From NCBI GenBank assembly GCA_030523905.1, contig JAUNHO010000065.1, positions 1-6,332 on the forward strand: DNA of 6,332 nucleotides, written 5' to 3'. Below are positions 6,207 through 6,332 of the stretch, piece after piece. Below the pieces are notes generated by a model. That model was not told the DNA's origin. It saw only the letters and a list, made by a program, of their open reading frames with translations, and ran no database searches. How positions within the stretch are numbered: position 1 is the stretch's first letter; every line of letters begins with the position of its first letter. Origin of the DNA: Bergeyella zoohelcum. Lineage in GTDB: Bacteria > Bacteroidota > Bacteroidia > Flavobacteriales > Weeksellaceae. Made by a program: the position numbers and the translations under genes.

Positions 6207-6332
6207 AAGAAAATATAATATCTCTAATTACAATTGTGTGAGAAGAGGATAGATTTTCTTTTTTATTCATTATCAATAAGTCTTTATTATTAAAATATAA
6301 TGATTTATAACTAAAATATAACCAACTGACTT
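6207..6332. other. AT-rich 3' flank, no feature identified
   Basis: These 126 bases have no ORF of note and no convincing hairpin. The only structures are a short AATAA/TTATT arm pair near 6275-6288 and a 10-base direct repeat TAAAATATAA at 6291 and 6312, both expected by chance in such AT-rich DNA. It may be the leader of a gene to the right. Confidence 0.5.

Noticed and set aside
6275..6321. Short AT arm pair and 10-base direct repeat as a terminator or insertion-sequence end
   Set aside because: The stem is only 5 bp of A-T pairs and the direct repeat is low-complexity; both are expected in this base composition.

Overview
The window looks like chromosomal DNA from a member of the Bacteroidota, most likely class Flavobacteriia and possibly the Chryseobacterium/Riemerella/Bergeyella neighbourhood. 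Four things support this: a gldH gliding/type IX-secretion lipoprotein gene, a PSP1-domain RicT-type protein with an asparagine/lysine-rich tail, A-rich leaders with weak or no Shine-Dalgarno sequence, and TAnnTTTG-type -7 boxes upstream of genes. Genus placement is an inference from protein similarity remembered, not searched.

Layout. (1) At the left edge is the 3' end of a VOC/PhnB-like gene on the + strand. It converges on a DinB-family gene on the - strand (243-716), and a perfect 13-bp hairpin with A and T tracts on its two sides (200-231) can terminate transcription from both. (2) A 177-bp divergent intergenic region (717-893) carries one -7-like box facing each way. (3) A compact + strand operon runs from 894 to 5489: ricT-like PSP1 protein, gldH (overlaps ricT by 8 bp), class A penicillin-binding protein PBP1A (2 bp after gldH), and a membrane-anchored CxxCH haem-binding protein (27 bp after PBP1A). 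(4) After 5489 the sequence becomes clearly more AT-rich. It holds a 117-bp gap with a tiny ORF that may be a gene remnant, then a left-handed beta-helix acyltransferase of the kind found in capsule or O-antigen loci (5607-6206), then 126 bp in which no gene is seen.

How the genes fit together. The operon is dominated by envelope functions: peptidoglycan polymerisation and cross-linking (PBP1A), an outer-membrane-associated lipoprotein needed for the gliding/T9SS machinery (GldH), and an inner-membrane-anchored periplasmic haem protein. RicT is the cytoplasmic exception. The acyltransferase probably starts or ends a surface-polysaccharide segment and has the composition of laterally exchanged DNA.

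No mobile element, CRISPR array, tRNA or rRNA is visible, and I see no clearly undescribed multi-gene system. The points most worth a second look are the cysteine-rich architecture of the RicT-like protein, the apparent composition junction near 5490, and the haem protein's co-operonic placement with PBP1A.
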